Below, in pieces: positions 7,804-15,195 of a stretch of DNA of 64,000 nt (position 1 is the first letter of the stretch; each line of letters opens with the position of its first letter). Position numbers and translations under genes: made by a program. The notes under the pieces were generated by a model that was not told the DNA's origin, did no database searches, and saw nothing but the letters and a program-made list of their open reading frames with translations. Source of the DNA: an uncultured Alphaproteobacteria bacterium (GTDB lineage: Bacteria; Pseudomonadota; Alphaproteobacteria; Sphingomonadales; Sphingomonadaceae); the NCBI GenBank assembly GCA_903934325.1, contig CAIZNH010000031.1:1-64000 (forward strand). The letters run 5' to 3'.

Positions 7804-8127
7804 TCACCCGCCAAGGCGCGAAGGCGCTTGGCGGGCCTCAGTCAGAATGTCCGCCTCTGCCTCGGCCCTGGCACGTGCCTGGCTGATGCACCCGCGCTGT
7901 TTGCGCAGGTTGCGGGGCAGGCTATCCAGCGCCTCGGCCATGCATATGGCGCGTGCCGCGCGCTGGATGCGAAGGGCCAGGATGCGCTGGCCCTTGTCCG
8001 TTCCGAGATCGAGATCGCCGGTGTCGACGGCAACGCTTCGCGCGGCAGGTACCGGGGCAGGGGCCGCGACGGCGGTGGCTGAAACCGCCATGGCGGCGGC
8101 GGCGAGCAGGGCATTGATGCGCTTCAT
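7804..8127 (-). CDS. UrcA family protein (exported)
   Basis: 107 residues from the ATG of MKRINALLAAAAMAVS, with AAGGAAG upstream. A cleavable signal peptide ends near AVAAPAP. The mature part has the UrcA pattern: VAVDTGDLDLGTDKGQRIL near the N-terminus, a pair of conserved cysteines (AICMAEAL and KQRGCISQA) probably forming a disulfide, and a helical C-terminus. UrcA proteins are small periplasmic proteins of unknown role found mainly in sphingomonads and Caulobacterales. Divergent from the AraC-type regulator. Confidence 0.82.
   Translation of the reverse strand: MKRINALLAAAAMAVSATAVAAPAPVPAARSVAVDTGDLDLGTDKGQRILALRIQRAARAICMAEALDSLPRNLRKQRGCISQARARAEAEADILTEARQAPSRLGG
7807..7835. terminator. 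Hairpin between convergent crotonase and urcA genes
   Basis: Nine base pairs (CCCGCCAAG and CTTGGCGGG) enclose an 11-base loop. The hairpin lies 6 bases after the crotonase stop and inside the last codons of the UrcA gene. It has no T-run on either side, so a terminator role is possible but weakly supported. Confidence 0.35.
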
Positions 8128-8213
8128 GATCACTTCCTTCGATACAGCGCCGCCCACCCATTCGAACGGCGCGGCAACGCCACTCGCAGTCCGGCGCGCC
8201 TGAGGCTGCGCAG

Positions 8214-8291
8214 TTTCGAAATCGGGCTGGCCGGTTTCAGAACCCGCAAGGCCGGTCAAATCCTGACAGGCTGGCCGATTTCGAAATCGGC
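8214..8291. promoter_or_regulatory. Palindromic operator candidates between urcA and the AraC regulator
   Basis: A perfect 18 bp palindrome GCCGATTTCGAAATCGGC at 8274-8291, whose half TTTCGAAATCGG is repeated exactly at 8214-8225, with related GGTTTCAGAACC between. They lie 37 bases upstream of the regulator ATG and about 90-165 bases upstream of urcA. Self-regulation by the AraC protein or control of both divergent genes is an inference. Confidence 0.5.
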
Positions 8292-8327
8292 TTGTCGCTC
8301 CCCCTGCGCTCTGGCAGCCAAGGCCCC

Positions 8328-9383
8328 ATGACGGCCTTGGAACAGATTGATTTGATGGCGCGGGGCGGGTCGATCACCGTGCTTGCCTTGTGGGGCTGGC
8401 TCCTGATCCGCGACCACCGCGATCAGCTTGCCGCCAAGCTTGCGATCGCCATGGCGCTGGCGATCATCTGCTATCTGCTTCAGTCCGGAAAGACTGTCCC
8501 GATCAGCACGATCGGGGGACTGGCGCTGTCAATGTACGGTGCTTCCACTGCGGGGATATTCTGGCTGTTTGCCAAGGCCTGGTTCAATGATGAAACGCAT
8601 ATCCGGGTCAGCGATCTGGCGCTGGTGGGAATTGCCGCGCTCAACAGCCTTGTCATGTTCGTCAGCTTTCCTGCCGGCGGCATCGTCAATCAGATTGCCG
8701 GCTCGCTATTCCGGATCGGGATGCTGCTATTTGCCGCCGCCGCATTGTGGGAGGCTTGGCGCGGGCGTGATGGTGACCTGATCGAGAGCAGGCGCCGCCT
8801 GCGGCCCCGGCTGGTCGCAGCGGTCGCGTTCTATGTCGTCGTCATCGCGCTCACGCAGATCGCCGTGCATAATCTGGGAATGCCCGGTTGGCTGATCGGC
8901 ATGGTCAACAGCAGCATTGTGGCGATCTCGCTCGCGTTCGGCGCCGCCATGTTCGGGATGCGGCAGGCGGACCTGTTCGGCCCGGTTGCTGCTATGCGCA
9001 CCGGCGCGGGGCGGCTGGCGATTGAGGGCGCGCTCGCCGACAAGCTGCGCAGCCATATGGACGGGCACAAGGCCTGGCGCGACGAGGCGCTGACAATTGC
9101 CAAGCTGGCGGCGCAATTGGGCGAACAGGAATATCGCCTGCGCCGCACCATCAATGGCCAGCTCGGCCACCGCAATTTCTCCGCCTTCCTCAACGGCTAT
9201 CGTCTGGCCGAGGTGAGAGCCGCACTCGCCGATCCTGCGCAAGCCGCGGTGCCGATCATCACCATTGCGCTCGATGCCGGGTTCGGTTCGCTCGGCCCTT
9301 TCAACCGCGCCTTCCGCGAGGCCGAGGGGATGACCCCGAGCGAATACCGCGCCCGCGCTCTGGCCGATTCCGGAATCGGCTAG
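8328..9383 (+). CDS. AraC-family regulator with N-terminal membrane domain
   Basis: 351 residues from ATG 8328 (MTALEQIDLMARGG). The first about 215 residues carry six to seven hydrophobic helices, as in the sphingomonad group of membrane-embedded AraC regulators. The C-terminal about 110 residues form the double helix-turn-helix: LTIAKLAAQLGEQEYRLRR for the first HTH and IITIALDAGFGSLGPFNRAF with the conserved MTPSEYRAR for the second. The ligand or membrane signal is unknown. It is divergent from urcA, and palindromes upstream may be its sites. A second similar palindrome lies within its last codons (9363-9380). Confidence 0.88.
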   Translation: MTALEQIDLMARGGSITVLALWGWLLIRDHRDQLAAKLAIAMALAIICYLLQSGKTVPISTIGGLALSMYGASTAGIFWLFAKAWFNDETHIRVSDLALVGIAALNSLVMFVSFPAGGIVNQIAGSLFRIGMLLFAAAALWEAWRGRDGDLIESRRRLRPRLVAAVAFYVVVIALTQIAVHNLGMPGWLIGMVNSSIVAISLAFGAAMFGMRQADLFGPVAAMRTGAGRLAIEGALADKLRSHMDGHKAWRDEALTIAKLAAQLGEQEYRLRRTINGQLGHRNFSAFLNGYRLAEVRAALADPAQAAVPIITIALDAGFGSLGPFNRAFREAEGMTPSEYRARALADSGIG

Positions 9384-9463
9384 CCGCATCCGGACACAGC
9401 AGGGCACAAGGCGATCAAACGCGGCAGAAGGCGGCAGCGCGCATCTGCAACAAGGACACTGCC

Positions 9464-10282
9464 ATGAACACCGGAATTCCCCCGCTCGATATCCTGCTGA
9501 CGCGGGGGCATTATGTCTTCGCGATCGACGGCGTGCGCTATCTGATGGCCGCATCGGTCACCTTTGCGCTGGTATGGGTGCTGCGGCGCACGATGCTGCG
9601 CGCGCGCAAGATCCAGTCGCGCGAGGCCAGCGGCGCCGACATGCGCCGCGAGTTCGCGCAGTCGCTGCAATCGGTGTTCGTCTACATGATCGGCGCGTGC
9701 TTCCTGATCTGGGGGCGCGAGGCGGGCGTGTTCTACGATGTCTTCGGCGTCAGCTTCGGCCTCGGCATCGACCTTTTGATCCTCGCCGCGATCATCATCG
9801 CCCATGACGCCTATTTCTACTGGGCGCACCGCATCATGCACCACCCGCGGCTGTTCCGGCATTTCCACCGCGCACATCATCGCTCGATCACGCCGACGCC
9901 GTGGGCGGCCTACAGCTTTGCCATGCCCGAGGCGGCGGTGATGTTCCTGTTCGTGCCCTTGTGGCTGTTTTTTGTGCCGACGCCGGGGTGGGTGATGGTG
10001 ACCTGGCTCAACTTCCAGATCATCCGCAACGCCATGGGCCATGCCGGGTTCGAGTTCTTTCCCAGCTGGTGGCTGGATTCGCCGCTGACCCGCTGGATCA
10101 ACACCACGGTGCATCATGATCTGCACCACAATGGCGGCTTTGCCACCAATTACGGGCTCTATTTCACCTGGTGGGACAAGTGGATGGGCACCGAGCACCC
10201 GAAATACCATGCGAAGTTTCGCGAGGTGACGGGGCGCACGCTTGGCACCGAAGTGCCGGCGGACAAGACGCTGACGGCCTAG
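9464..10282 (+). CDS. Sterol desaturase / fatty acid hydroxylase superfamily protein
   Basis: 272 residues, integral membrane. The di-iron histidine clusters are complete: HDAYFYWAHRIMHH beginning at His114, HFHRAHHRS, and HHDLHH beginning at about His217. Hydrophobic helices flank them. Members hydroxylate or desaturate lipids, sterols or carotenoids (the CrtR/CrtZ types are relatives); substrate cannot be chosen from sequence. It converges on the thioesterase gene, sharing the bases CTAG so that both stop codons are TAG. Confidence 0.85.
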   Translation: MNTGIPPLDILLTRGHYVFAIDGVRYLMAASVTFALVWVLRRTMLRARKIQSREASGADMRREFAQSLQSVFVYMIGACFLIWGREAGVFYDVFGVSFGLGIDLLILAAIIIAHDAYFYWAHRIMHHPRLFRHFHRAHHRSITPTPWAAYSFAMPEAAVMFLFVPLWLFFVPTPGWVMVTWLNFQIIRNAMGHAGFEFFPSWWLDSPLTRWINTTVHHDLHHNGGFATNYGLYFTWWDKWMGTEHPKYHAKFREVTGRTLGTEVPADKTLTA

Positions 10283-11058
10283 CCGAACACCGCGACCGAT
10301 TGCATCCCGTCGAGCACCTGCTTGCCGTCGGCGTCCCACATCCTGAGGCGCTCGGAGGAATAGCCGCTATCTGCATGCTGGCTGGCGTTCTCAGCGAGAT
10401 ACCAGCCGTCGCGCGACTGGCTGTCCGGATCCAGCACGTTGAACGACCAGTTGATCGAGCTGATCGGCCCTTGGCGCTGCATCACCCGCATGGCGCCCGG
10501 CGGCATGACATCGCCCATCAGCACCAGCTTGGCCACGGGATCGAGATCATGCGCCTCGGTCAGCCGCGCCCAGCGGCGGATGGTGGCGCCGCGATCCTCA
10601 CTCTTGTTCTGCCCGTGGCGCAGCTCGAAGTTCTTGGCGACGAAGCTCGGCGCAAAGCTGTGGGTCACGCCGGGGCTGTCCTCGGGCGGGCCGGGCCAGT
10701 TTTCGGGCATGGCGGCAGGGTGGAGGGCATTTGCCTCGCGCCCTTCGGCAAACAGCCAGAAGGCAGAGAGCGCGAGCTTGTCGTCCACCCGGATCTCGCT
10801 GCGCACCTGCGTGACGTTGCGGCCCTGCCGGACCATTTCGGCCGAGAGCGATATTTCCTCCCCCACCGGCGCGACAAAGGCGATTTGCCCCGCGCGCAAG
10901 GGCGGCAGGCCGGGGAAAGCGCGGGTCGCCATGACATAGGCGATCAGCGCCGAGGCCCCGCCATAGAGCGTGCGCCCCTGCAGCCAGTCGGCCGCGTGGG
11001 TGAGACGGACAGGGCCGGACTGGCCGGTGACGGGTTCAAGCAGGCTCGCAATGGTCAT
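10279..11058 (-). CDS. Acyl-CoA thioesterase, double hotdog type
   Basis: 259 residues from the ATG of MTIASLLEPVTGQ, with AGGGGG upstream; two in-frame codons further upstream are less likely. The sequence resembles TesB-like thioesterase family proteins: an N-terminal hotdog with LQGRTLYGGASALIAYVMA (the GG at the start of the central helix) and AEMVRQGRNVTQVRSEI, and a C-terminal hotdog with SINWSFNVLDPD and GWYLAENASQHADSGYSSE. It hydrolyses acyl-CoAs; chain length is unknown. Convergent with the hydroxylase gene by a four-base overlap. Confidence 0.78.
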   Translation of the reverse strand: MTIASLLEPVTGQSGPVRLTHAADWLQGRTLYGGASALIAYVMATRAFPGLPPLRAGQIAFVAPVGEEISLSAEMVRQGRNVTQVRSEIRVDDKLALSAFWLFAEGREANALHPAAMPENWPGPPEDSPGVTHSFAPSFVAKNFELRHGQNKSEDRGATIRRWARLTEAHDLDPVAKLVLMGDVMPPGAMRVMQRQGPISSINWSFNVLDPDSQSRDGWYLAENASQHADSGYSSERLRMWDADGKQVLDGMQSVAVFG

Positions 11059-11195
11059 GCCCCCTGCCATGCCGCGCCGCATTGCCTGCGTCCAGACTGA
11101 CGTTGCGGAAGGGCGCCTCCCGAAACACAGATTGCCAAGCCGCTACCGAATCGCTAGTGCGCCGCTTCCGTCCGGGGCATTGTCCCGGAAGGCTC

Positions 11196-11269
11196 GGCCC
11201 GATGGCGGAGTGGTTACGCAGAGGACTGCAAATCCTTGCACGCCGGTTCGATTCCGGCTCGGGCCTCCA
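11196..11269 (+). tRNA. tRNA-Cys (GCA)
   Basis: A 74-base cloverleaf with acceptor stem GGCCCGA / TCGGGCC, D-arm GGCGGAGTGG, anticodon loop CTGCAAAT reading GCA, T-loop TTCGATT and encoded CCA end. It lies 54 bases before tRNA-Thr. Confidence 0.95.
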
Positions 11270-11323
11270 CCTTTTGCGATTGCGCGATGGCAGCCGCCGT
11301 GCTGGTATCGCGGGGATCGGAAT

Positions 11324-11399
11324 GCCGCTTTAGCTCAGTCGGTAGAGCACATCATTCGTAATGATGGGGTCACGTGTTCGAGTCACGTAAGCGGCACCA
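11324..11399 (+). tRNA. tRNA-Thr (CGU), integration site of the adjacent element
   Basis: A 76-base cloverleaf: acceptor GCCGCTT / AAGCGGC, D-arm AGCTCAGTCGGTAGAGC, anticodon loop ATTCGTAA reading CGU, T-stem ACGTG / CACGT, encoded CCA. Its 3' part from the anticodon loop to just past CCA is the left copy of a 50 bp repeat that recurs at 25016-25065, so the gene has been rebuilt by insertion of an integrative element. Confidence 0.95.
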
Positions 11400-11403
11400 C
11401 CTT
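11354..11403 (+). repeat. attL, left copy of the 50 bp tRNA-Thr repeat
   Basis: It begins at the anticodon loop of tRNA-Thr and extends 4 bases past CCA. It matches 25016-25065 at 49 of 50 positions; the only difference is C at 11371 against A at 25033, at tRNA position 48 in the variable loop, outside the paired stems. Confidence 0.93.
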
Positions 11404-11753
11404 TTCAATAATTTGGTGTTAAAAGACCGGCCATCGGGCTGGGCTGTAATGCGCCTAGCAAGCACATAGCAAGCACGGCGCGCGGTTTAGGGCGGCTCTG
11501 ACGATTGCTCTATCAGTGCTGGACCGTCCAGTGCCAAGCCGCTCCGCCATGACAAACTGTGTGGTGTAAAGGTCAACAAGGTAGCCCGCGGCAAAGGGCC
11601 ATGCCTCGCCGGCATACCGATCCATTTTCTTGGGATATGGTGTGCACCACCCTCGGGGTAGGGGGCCGAGCGTGGCGGGACTGTCACGGGTTACGTCCGC
11701 GCGAAATTTTTTTGCAGAGAAATTGCGAGAATTCGGCCGCCAAAAGCCAAACA
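11404..11753. other. Left-end noncoding stretch of the element
   Basis: 350 bases without a convincing gene. It contains the tandem AGCAAGCAC repeats near the left attachment site. A 100-codon minus-strand frame (11455-11757) overlaps the lipoprotein stop but has an unusual composition and runs through the repeats, so I do not annotate it. Confidence 0.6.
11456..11476 (+). repeat. Left arm-type integrase site candidate (two AGCAAGCAC copies, 11 bp period)
   Basis: TAGCAAGCAC is repeated with an 11-base period, 52 bases inside attL. The same doublet in the same orientation and period occurs at 24890-24910 near attR. Paired short direct repeats flanking both ends are characteristic of arm-type binding sites of tyrosine integrases. 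Confidence 0.6.
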
Positions 11754-12026
11754 TCATCTCCAGTTGATATCACTTTCGGCGCAAACGTCTCGCCCACGCT
11801 TCAGCAAGATCTCGTCGCAGATGAAGTTGGCCCCGGCCTCAAAATCACGCTCCAAATAAGCCGGATTGCCTGGCACGTATGAAGAAGGATAGGTCTCGCC
11901 CATCATCTCATTGTCGATGATGCGCCCTTCGTTGCTTGCCCTCATCGCTTCAGTCGCAACGCCGTCACAGCCGCTGAGTGCCATTGCTAGGCAGCACCCT
12001 GCCAGCAGATATCTACAAAGGCTCAT
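11754..12026 (-). CDS. Small exported lipoprotein, unknown function
   Basis: 90 residues. A short lipoprotein signal (MSLCRYLLAGCCLAMALSGC) ends in the lipobox LSGC at about residues 17-20, followed by Asp at +2, which in many Gram-negative bacteria favours inner-membrane retention. The mature part is polar with two further cysteines near the C-terminus (NFICDEIL, RDVCAES). I do not recognise the family. It is first from the left end of the element and reads toward it. Confidence 0.65.
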   Translation of the reverse strand: MSLCRYLLAGCCLAMALSGCDGVATEAMRASNEGRIIDNEMMGETYPSSYVPGNPAYLERDFEAGANFICDEILLKRGRDVCAESDINWR

Positions 12027-12136
12027 CAGTTAGACTCCCAAACAGACTGATTGCACGTCTCTAGGGCAACTCTTGCCTAGGCCCGGTAAATCCAGCAATA
12101 TGCAAGCGCAGTCCGGTCAGCCCCGGCTGTGAGGCG

Positions 12137-12249
12137 TAGGAACCTCGCGAACGTGATCACCGGTCAGATTATTCTGGCCGGGTGGCTGTCGCATATGTCC
12201 AAGGCTCTGCCCAAAGGCGGCAGCGCCTTGTGATCACGCAGGGTTCCTA
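12137..12249. repeat. Long imperfect inverted repeat containing two GTGATCAC palindromes
   Basis: TAGGAACC (12137-12144) is matched by GGGTTCCTA (12241-12249), and GTGATCAC occurs at both 12153-12160 and 12230-12237, giving an interrupted stem of about 20 bases per arm around a 70-base loop. It lies between two divergent exported-protein genes. It may be a structured RNA, a double operator or a small non-autonomous repeat; the sequence does not decide. Confidence 0.5.
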
Positions 12250-12292
12250 ACACCCGGCTTCGGTCGGCGCCTCTGATTTGAGGGGCGATGAT

Positions 12293-12766
12293 ATGAAGCG
12301 AAGCATCCGCACCATCAGTTTGGCTTTAGTTCTTGCCGCGGCTGCACCCGCGTTCGCTCAGGCGAAGATTGATTTCGCAGCATACGAAGGCCCGCCCCAG
12401 ATCGAGCAGGGTGAAGGCGGCACAAAGATCACAAAGAACGGGATTGATTATTGGACCACGGGGACCCCGCCCCGGCGATATCAGATTATTGGCTTCGTAC
12501 AGGATCGACGAGACGAGTTTTGGGATGGGGGGCAAGCAATTGGCAGCCCAAAGATCGCCAAGAAAGTGAAGGCCGCAGGCGGCGATGCGGTCATCATTCA
12601 GACGCAAGAAGAGGCTGGGCAGTCGGGAGGCCTCGCTTCAGGCAATCCATTCTACGCATGGGGGATGTCCGGCGGCAGCAAGACCATCACGCGGATGCTC
12701 GTGGTGAAATATCTTCCGGAAGCGACGCCACCAACATCCTCTGAAGCAACCGCAGGAAGCGAATAG
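12293..12766 (+). CDS. Small secreted protein, unknown function
   Basis: 157 residues from ATG 12293 (an upstream in-frame ATG would add five residues before the signal peptide). Signal peptide MKRSIRTISLALVLAAAA ends at AFAQA. The mature domain has RYQIIGFVQDRRDEFWDG and KKVKAAGGDAVIIQ, loosely resembling the small alpha/beta domain of YbjQ/DUF4156-type proteins, which share a conserved G-A-D/N-A/G-V segment. No catalytic residues are evident. It is followed after 3 bases by the membrane protein gene, so the two are probably co-expressed. Confidence 0.7.
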   Translation: MKRSIRTISLALVLAAAAPAFAQAKIDFAAYEGPPQIEQGEGGTKITKNGIDYWTTGTPPRRYQIIGFVQDRRDEFWDGGQAIGSPKIAKKVKAAGGDAVIIQTQEEAGQSGGLASGNPFYAWGMSGGSKTITRMLVVKYLPEATPPTSSEATAGSE

Positions 12767-12769
12767 CAC

Positions 12770-13633
12770 GTGGCGGTAAACTGGTTCGAGGGCGGTCGAC
12801 GCATAACGAAGCTCTGCATGGCGATTGCAGCGCTGATCGGCGGCTACGTTGCCTTCTTTGAAGCTAACGAGCCCGGGTTAGAATTTTACACGGCTTCACC
12901 GCTCGATGAGTGGCACTTGCGCGATGAAGACCCCGAGCCGCCTGCAACCCTCCATGGTTGGGAGGTGGCCGCTGAGCAATGCGAGCCGTCAGAAACACTT
13001 TGGACGTACGAAATAAAGCCCAAACTCTTTCGACATATCCGGCTTTGCTACTCACCCGGTGACAAAAGCGAAGCCGAAATTGCAGAGGAAATGGCTGGGG
13101 ATGATGCTAGGATCACCGAGGCACGCAAGGAAGGTTACAGCGACAGTGAGATAATTGACTACCTCTATCGAGCATGGCGATTAGAAAACGATTCCAAACG
13201 CCTCGACGACGTTCAGTTGGCTGCCTCGCGAGCACGAGACGCTGGTGAAAATAGCGATGCGGCTATGCTTACTGAGGAGGCTAAACGGCTAAGCGCAAAA
13301 ATTGATGAGGCTAGAGAGGCCCTAAAACATGATTCCACAGCTTCTCCAGACCCTTACGAGGGCCTAGGTGTCTATGAAGAAGAAGCACCTGAAAGCAGCT
13401 CCTGGTGGGACCTCCGTGTTGCAGATTTCAGCATCACGCCAGCGGCTCTAGCGAAGATCGAAAAAGAGCTACCGCGCATCGAGCGAGAGGCGTTTATCGA
13501 CCATGTGATAGAGGTTTCTTCCATTACCGCTTACTTCATAGGCGGTTTTTGGATCTTCAGTTTCGTGATCGGCTGGATCGTCCGTGGTTTTGCCGGGATA
13601 CCGCGCGGGCAAGATTTTAGACTAGCAGCGTAG
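12770..13633 (+). CDS. Two-span membrane protein with large periplasmic helical domain
   Basis: 287 residues from a GTG start. A hydrophobic segment near residues 12-30 (LCMAIAALIGGYVAFF) and another near 252-275 (ITAYFIGGFWIFSFVIGWIV) frame a polar domain of about 220 residues rich in acidic helices (KRLDDVQLAASRARDAGENS). The codon and base composition is more AT-rich than in the chromosomal genes. Unknown family. It follows the secreted-protein gene with almost no gap, and the lipoprotein gene follows after 31 bases. Confidence 0.7.
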   Translation: MAVNWFEGGRRITKLCMAIAALIGGYVAFFEANEPGLEFYTASPLDEWHLRDEDPEPPATLHGWEVAAEQCEPSETLWTYEIKPKLFRHIRLCYSPGDKSEAEIAEEMAGDDARITEARKEGYSDSEIIDYLYRAWRLENDSKRLDDVQLAASRARDAGENSDAAMLTEEAKRLSAKIDEAREALKHDSTASPDPYEGLGVYEEEAPESSSWWDLRVADFSITPAALAKIEKELPRIEREAFIDHVIEVSSITAYFIGGFWIFSFVIGWIVRGFAGIPRGQDFRLAA

Positions 13634-13664
13634 CACTGCCAAATTTGTGTAGGGAGGCAAAGCC

Positions 13665-14060
13665 GTGGTGAAATCAATTTCAAAAAAGGTCTTGAGCTCT
13701 TTAATTTTAATTGGATTGCTAAGTGGCTGTGCCAGCTCAATCATGGGTGGTTTTGTCGGAAAGCCCCTTCAGCAGGTGATGGTTAGATACGGTCCGCCAG
13801 CAAATGCCTTTGATATGGGCGATGGCCGTCGTGCCTTTCAATGGGTAATGTCTAGCACCTACGTTACGCCGACCTATGCAACGAACACAGGCAATGCGTC
13901 TGTGTACGGCAATTCGGTTATGTGGACCCAGAACACGCAAATCACTGGTGGTGTGCCTATAACAAATACATGTGCTTACACGATGTATGGTCGATGGAGC
14001 GAGAGCACGAAAACCTGGGTTATGGAGGGCTACGAAAAACCAAAGTTGCTGTGCGAATAA
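13665..14060 (+). CDS. Exported lipoprotein, unknown function
   Basis: 131 residues; GTG start at 13665 or 13668, both served by AGGGAGG just upstream. Signal peptide with lipobox LLSGC and Ala at +2, so outer-membrane sorting is likely. The start of the mature region, FVGKPLQQVMVRYGPPANAF, resembles the SmpA/OmlA-like motif in which a short helix is followed by G-x-P, and two C-terminal cysteines (NTCAYTMYGRW, KLLCE) could form a disulfide. Third gene of a plus-strand run of exported proteins inside the element. Confidence 0.7.
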   Translation: MVKSISKKVLSSLILIGLLSGCASSIMGGFVGKPLQQVMVRYGPPANAFDMGDGRRAFQWVMSSTYVTPTYATNTGNASVYGNSVMWTQNTQITGGVPITNTCAYTMYGRWSESTKTWVMEGYEKPKLLCE

Positions 14061-14062
14061 TA

Positions 14063-14524
14063 CTAAGAGCCGTTCAGCACCCTCTGCTCCGCCCGCTCCA
14101 ACGCGGCCAGCACGCTGATCTGCGTGTGCTGGACCGATACGTCGATCTTCTCGCCGTAAACGCGCGGGCGTAGCTTGGCGGCGGTCCATTCCCGCGCATG
14201 GACGCGCAGCTTTAGCTGTTGGACCCATGCCGACAGCGCTGGTCCCTCAAGGTGAGCCGGCGGTTCGCTGTCTGCCAAAGCGATGATGTCATCGGCCAGC
14301 GCGTCGGCGCGGTCTTCGATCGCGGCACGGTAGGCAGCTTGCAGGCCGGGGTTCGTGCGCAGCTGGGTCTTCGCCCAGCTGTAAGACGGCGCCGGGTCGA
14401 GCCGTTGCAACGCTGTCGAGAGGGCATCGCCGCTGGCGATGTAGCCCAACACCTGCGGCCAGACTTCGGCCGGATCAATCACCGGCGGGCGGCCTGCGCT
14501 GCGCTTGGCGATGGCGGTATTCAT
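14063..14524 (-). CDS. Terminase small-subunit-like DNA-binding protein
   Basis: 153 residues from the ATG of MNTAIAKRSAGRPPVIDP. An N-terminal helix-turn-helix-like region (VLGYIASGDALSTALQRL) is followed by a helical middle part and the conserved ending RPRVYGEKIDVSVQHTQI, as found in phage terminase small-subunit-like proteins. In phages these recognise packaging sites. Here it stands alone with no large subunit, portal or capsid genes, so either it is a phage relic or it has a packaging-related or regulatory role in the element. It converges on the lipoprotein gene with 2 bases between stops. Confidence 0.68.
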   Translation of the reverse strand: MNTAIAKRSAGRPPVIDPAEVWPQVLGYIASGDALSTALQRLDPAPSYSWAKTQLRTNPGLQAAYRAAIEDRADALADDIIALADSEPPAHLEGPALSAWVQQLKLRVHAREWTAAKLRPRVYGEKIDVSVQHTQISVLAALERAEQRVLNGS

Positions 14525-15195
14525 GGCGGACCTCGTGAGGGTTTTCGGGCTGAAATTGTTTAGCAGAATCAAGGAATCATGCCCAGCTATCGCGCGCGCG
14601 GAACCGGCTCGGGCAATCAAACTAGAACCAACCTGTGGGCACGCCAGCGTCGGCCTTAAACAGATATGACCAGACCGGGGTGCCTTTGAGGAACTTCGCA
14701 AGGATTTCCTCACCTCGGGCTATATCAGCCCGCAATGGCTTCAACCTAAATCGAGCGCCGAGCGGTTGATTACCCGCACAAAGAAGTAGCCGTGCTGCTG
14801 ATATTGACACCAACGACCAGCCACGTCGGCTTTACCGCTTCTTGGGCCGGAGGCCGAAGCCCACCGAGCTATGCGGCCTGACGGTGTTACAACGCCGCCG
14901 CCAGGTTTCGATCAGGACCTTTGCCTCGGCCCGAGTCTAGCATGTCTCGCTATTCAAAGCTTCTCACGCCTCGAGCCATGGAAGCTCTAGCGGTAGCCAT
15001 AGAGTAGGCTGAGCCCGCTCTATCTCAGTTCGTTTTAGATGCGCGAGGGGCATGCCATTCTTCGCCCTGGTCGTGGTTGACGGTAACATAATTGGGGTGA
15101 AGAAAGTTACATCTTGATAGAGACTGCCTTCGAGATGTTTTCACGATGCGCTTGTGGCTTCGGCGACCGAGCCTAGCGCCATGCAGGGGTACCAC
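14525..15195. other. Noncoding stretch with an IS relic
   Basis: 670 bases between the terminase-like gene and the next secreted-protein gene. Apart from the IS3 OrfB fragment at 14832-14936 I see no gene or clear signal. Frames here are short and lack ribosome sites. Confidence 0.6.
14832..14936 (-). pseudogene. IS3-family OrfB C-terminal relic
   Basis: Read on the minus strand, this stretch translates to a 34-residue fragment, TRAEAKVLIETWRRRCNTVR followed by PHSSVGFGLRPKKR and a stop, the hallmark C-terminus of IS3 integrase-type transposases (consensus W..YN..RPHSSLG). An in-frame TAG directly precedes it and no upstream OrfB sequence is recognisable, so only the tail of the gene survives. 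It marks a past insertion into, or carried by, the element. Confidence 0.8.

Noticed and set aside
11455-11757. A 100-codon minus-strand frame with ATGA overlap to the lipoprotein stop
   Set aside because: Composition is unlike a protein, no motif is visible, and it runs through the integrase-site repeats at the element end.
14622-14813. Short minus-strand frame upstream of the terminase-like gene
   Set aside because: 63 codons with no start site signal and no motif; more likely noncoding.
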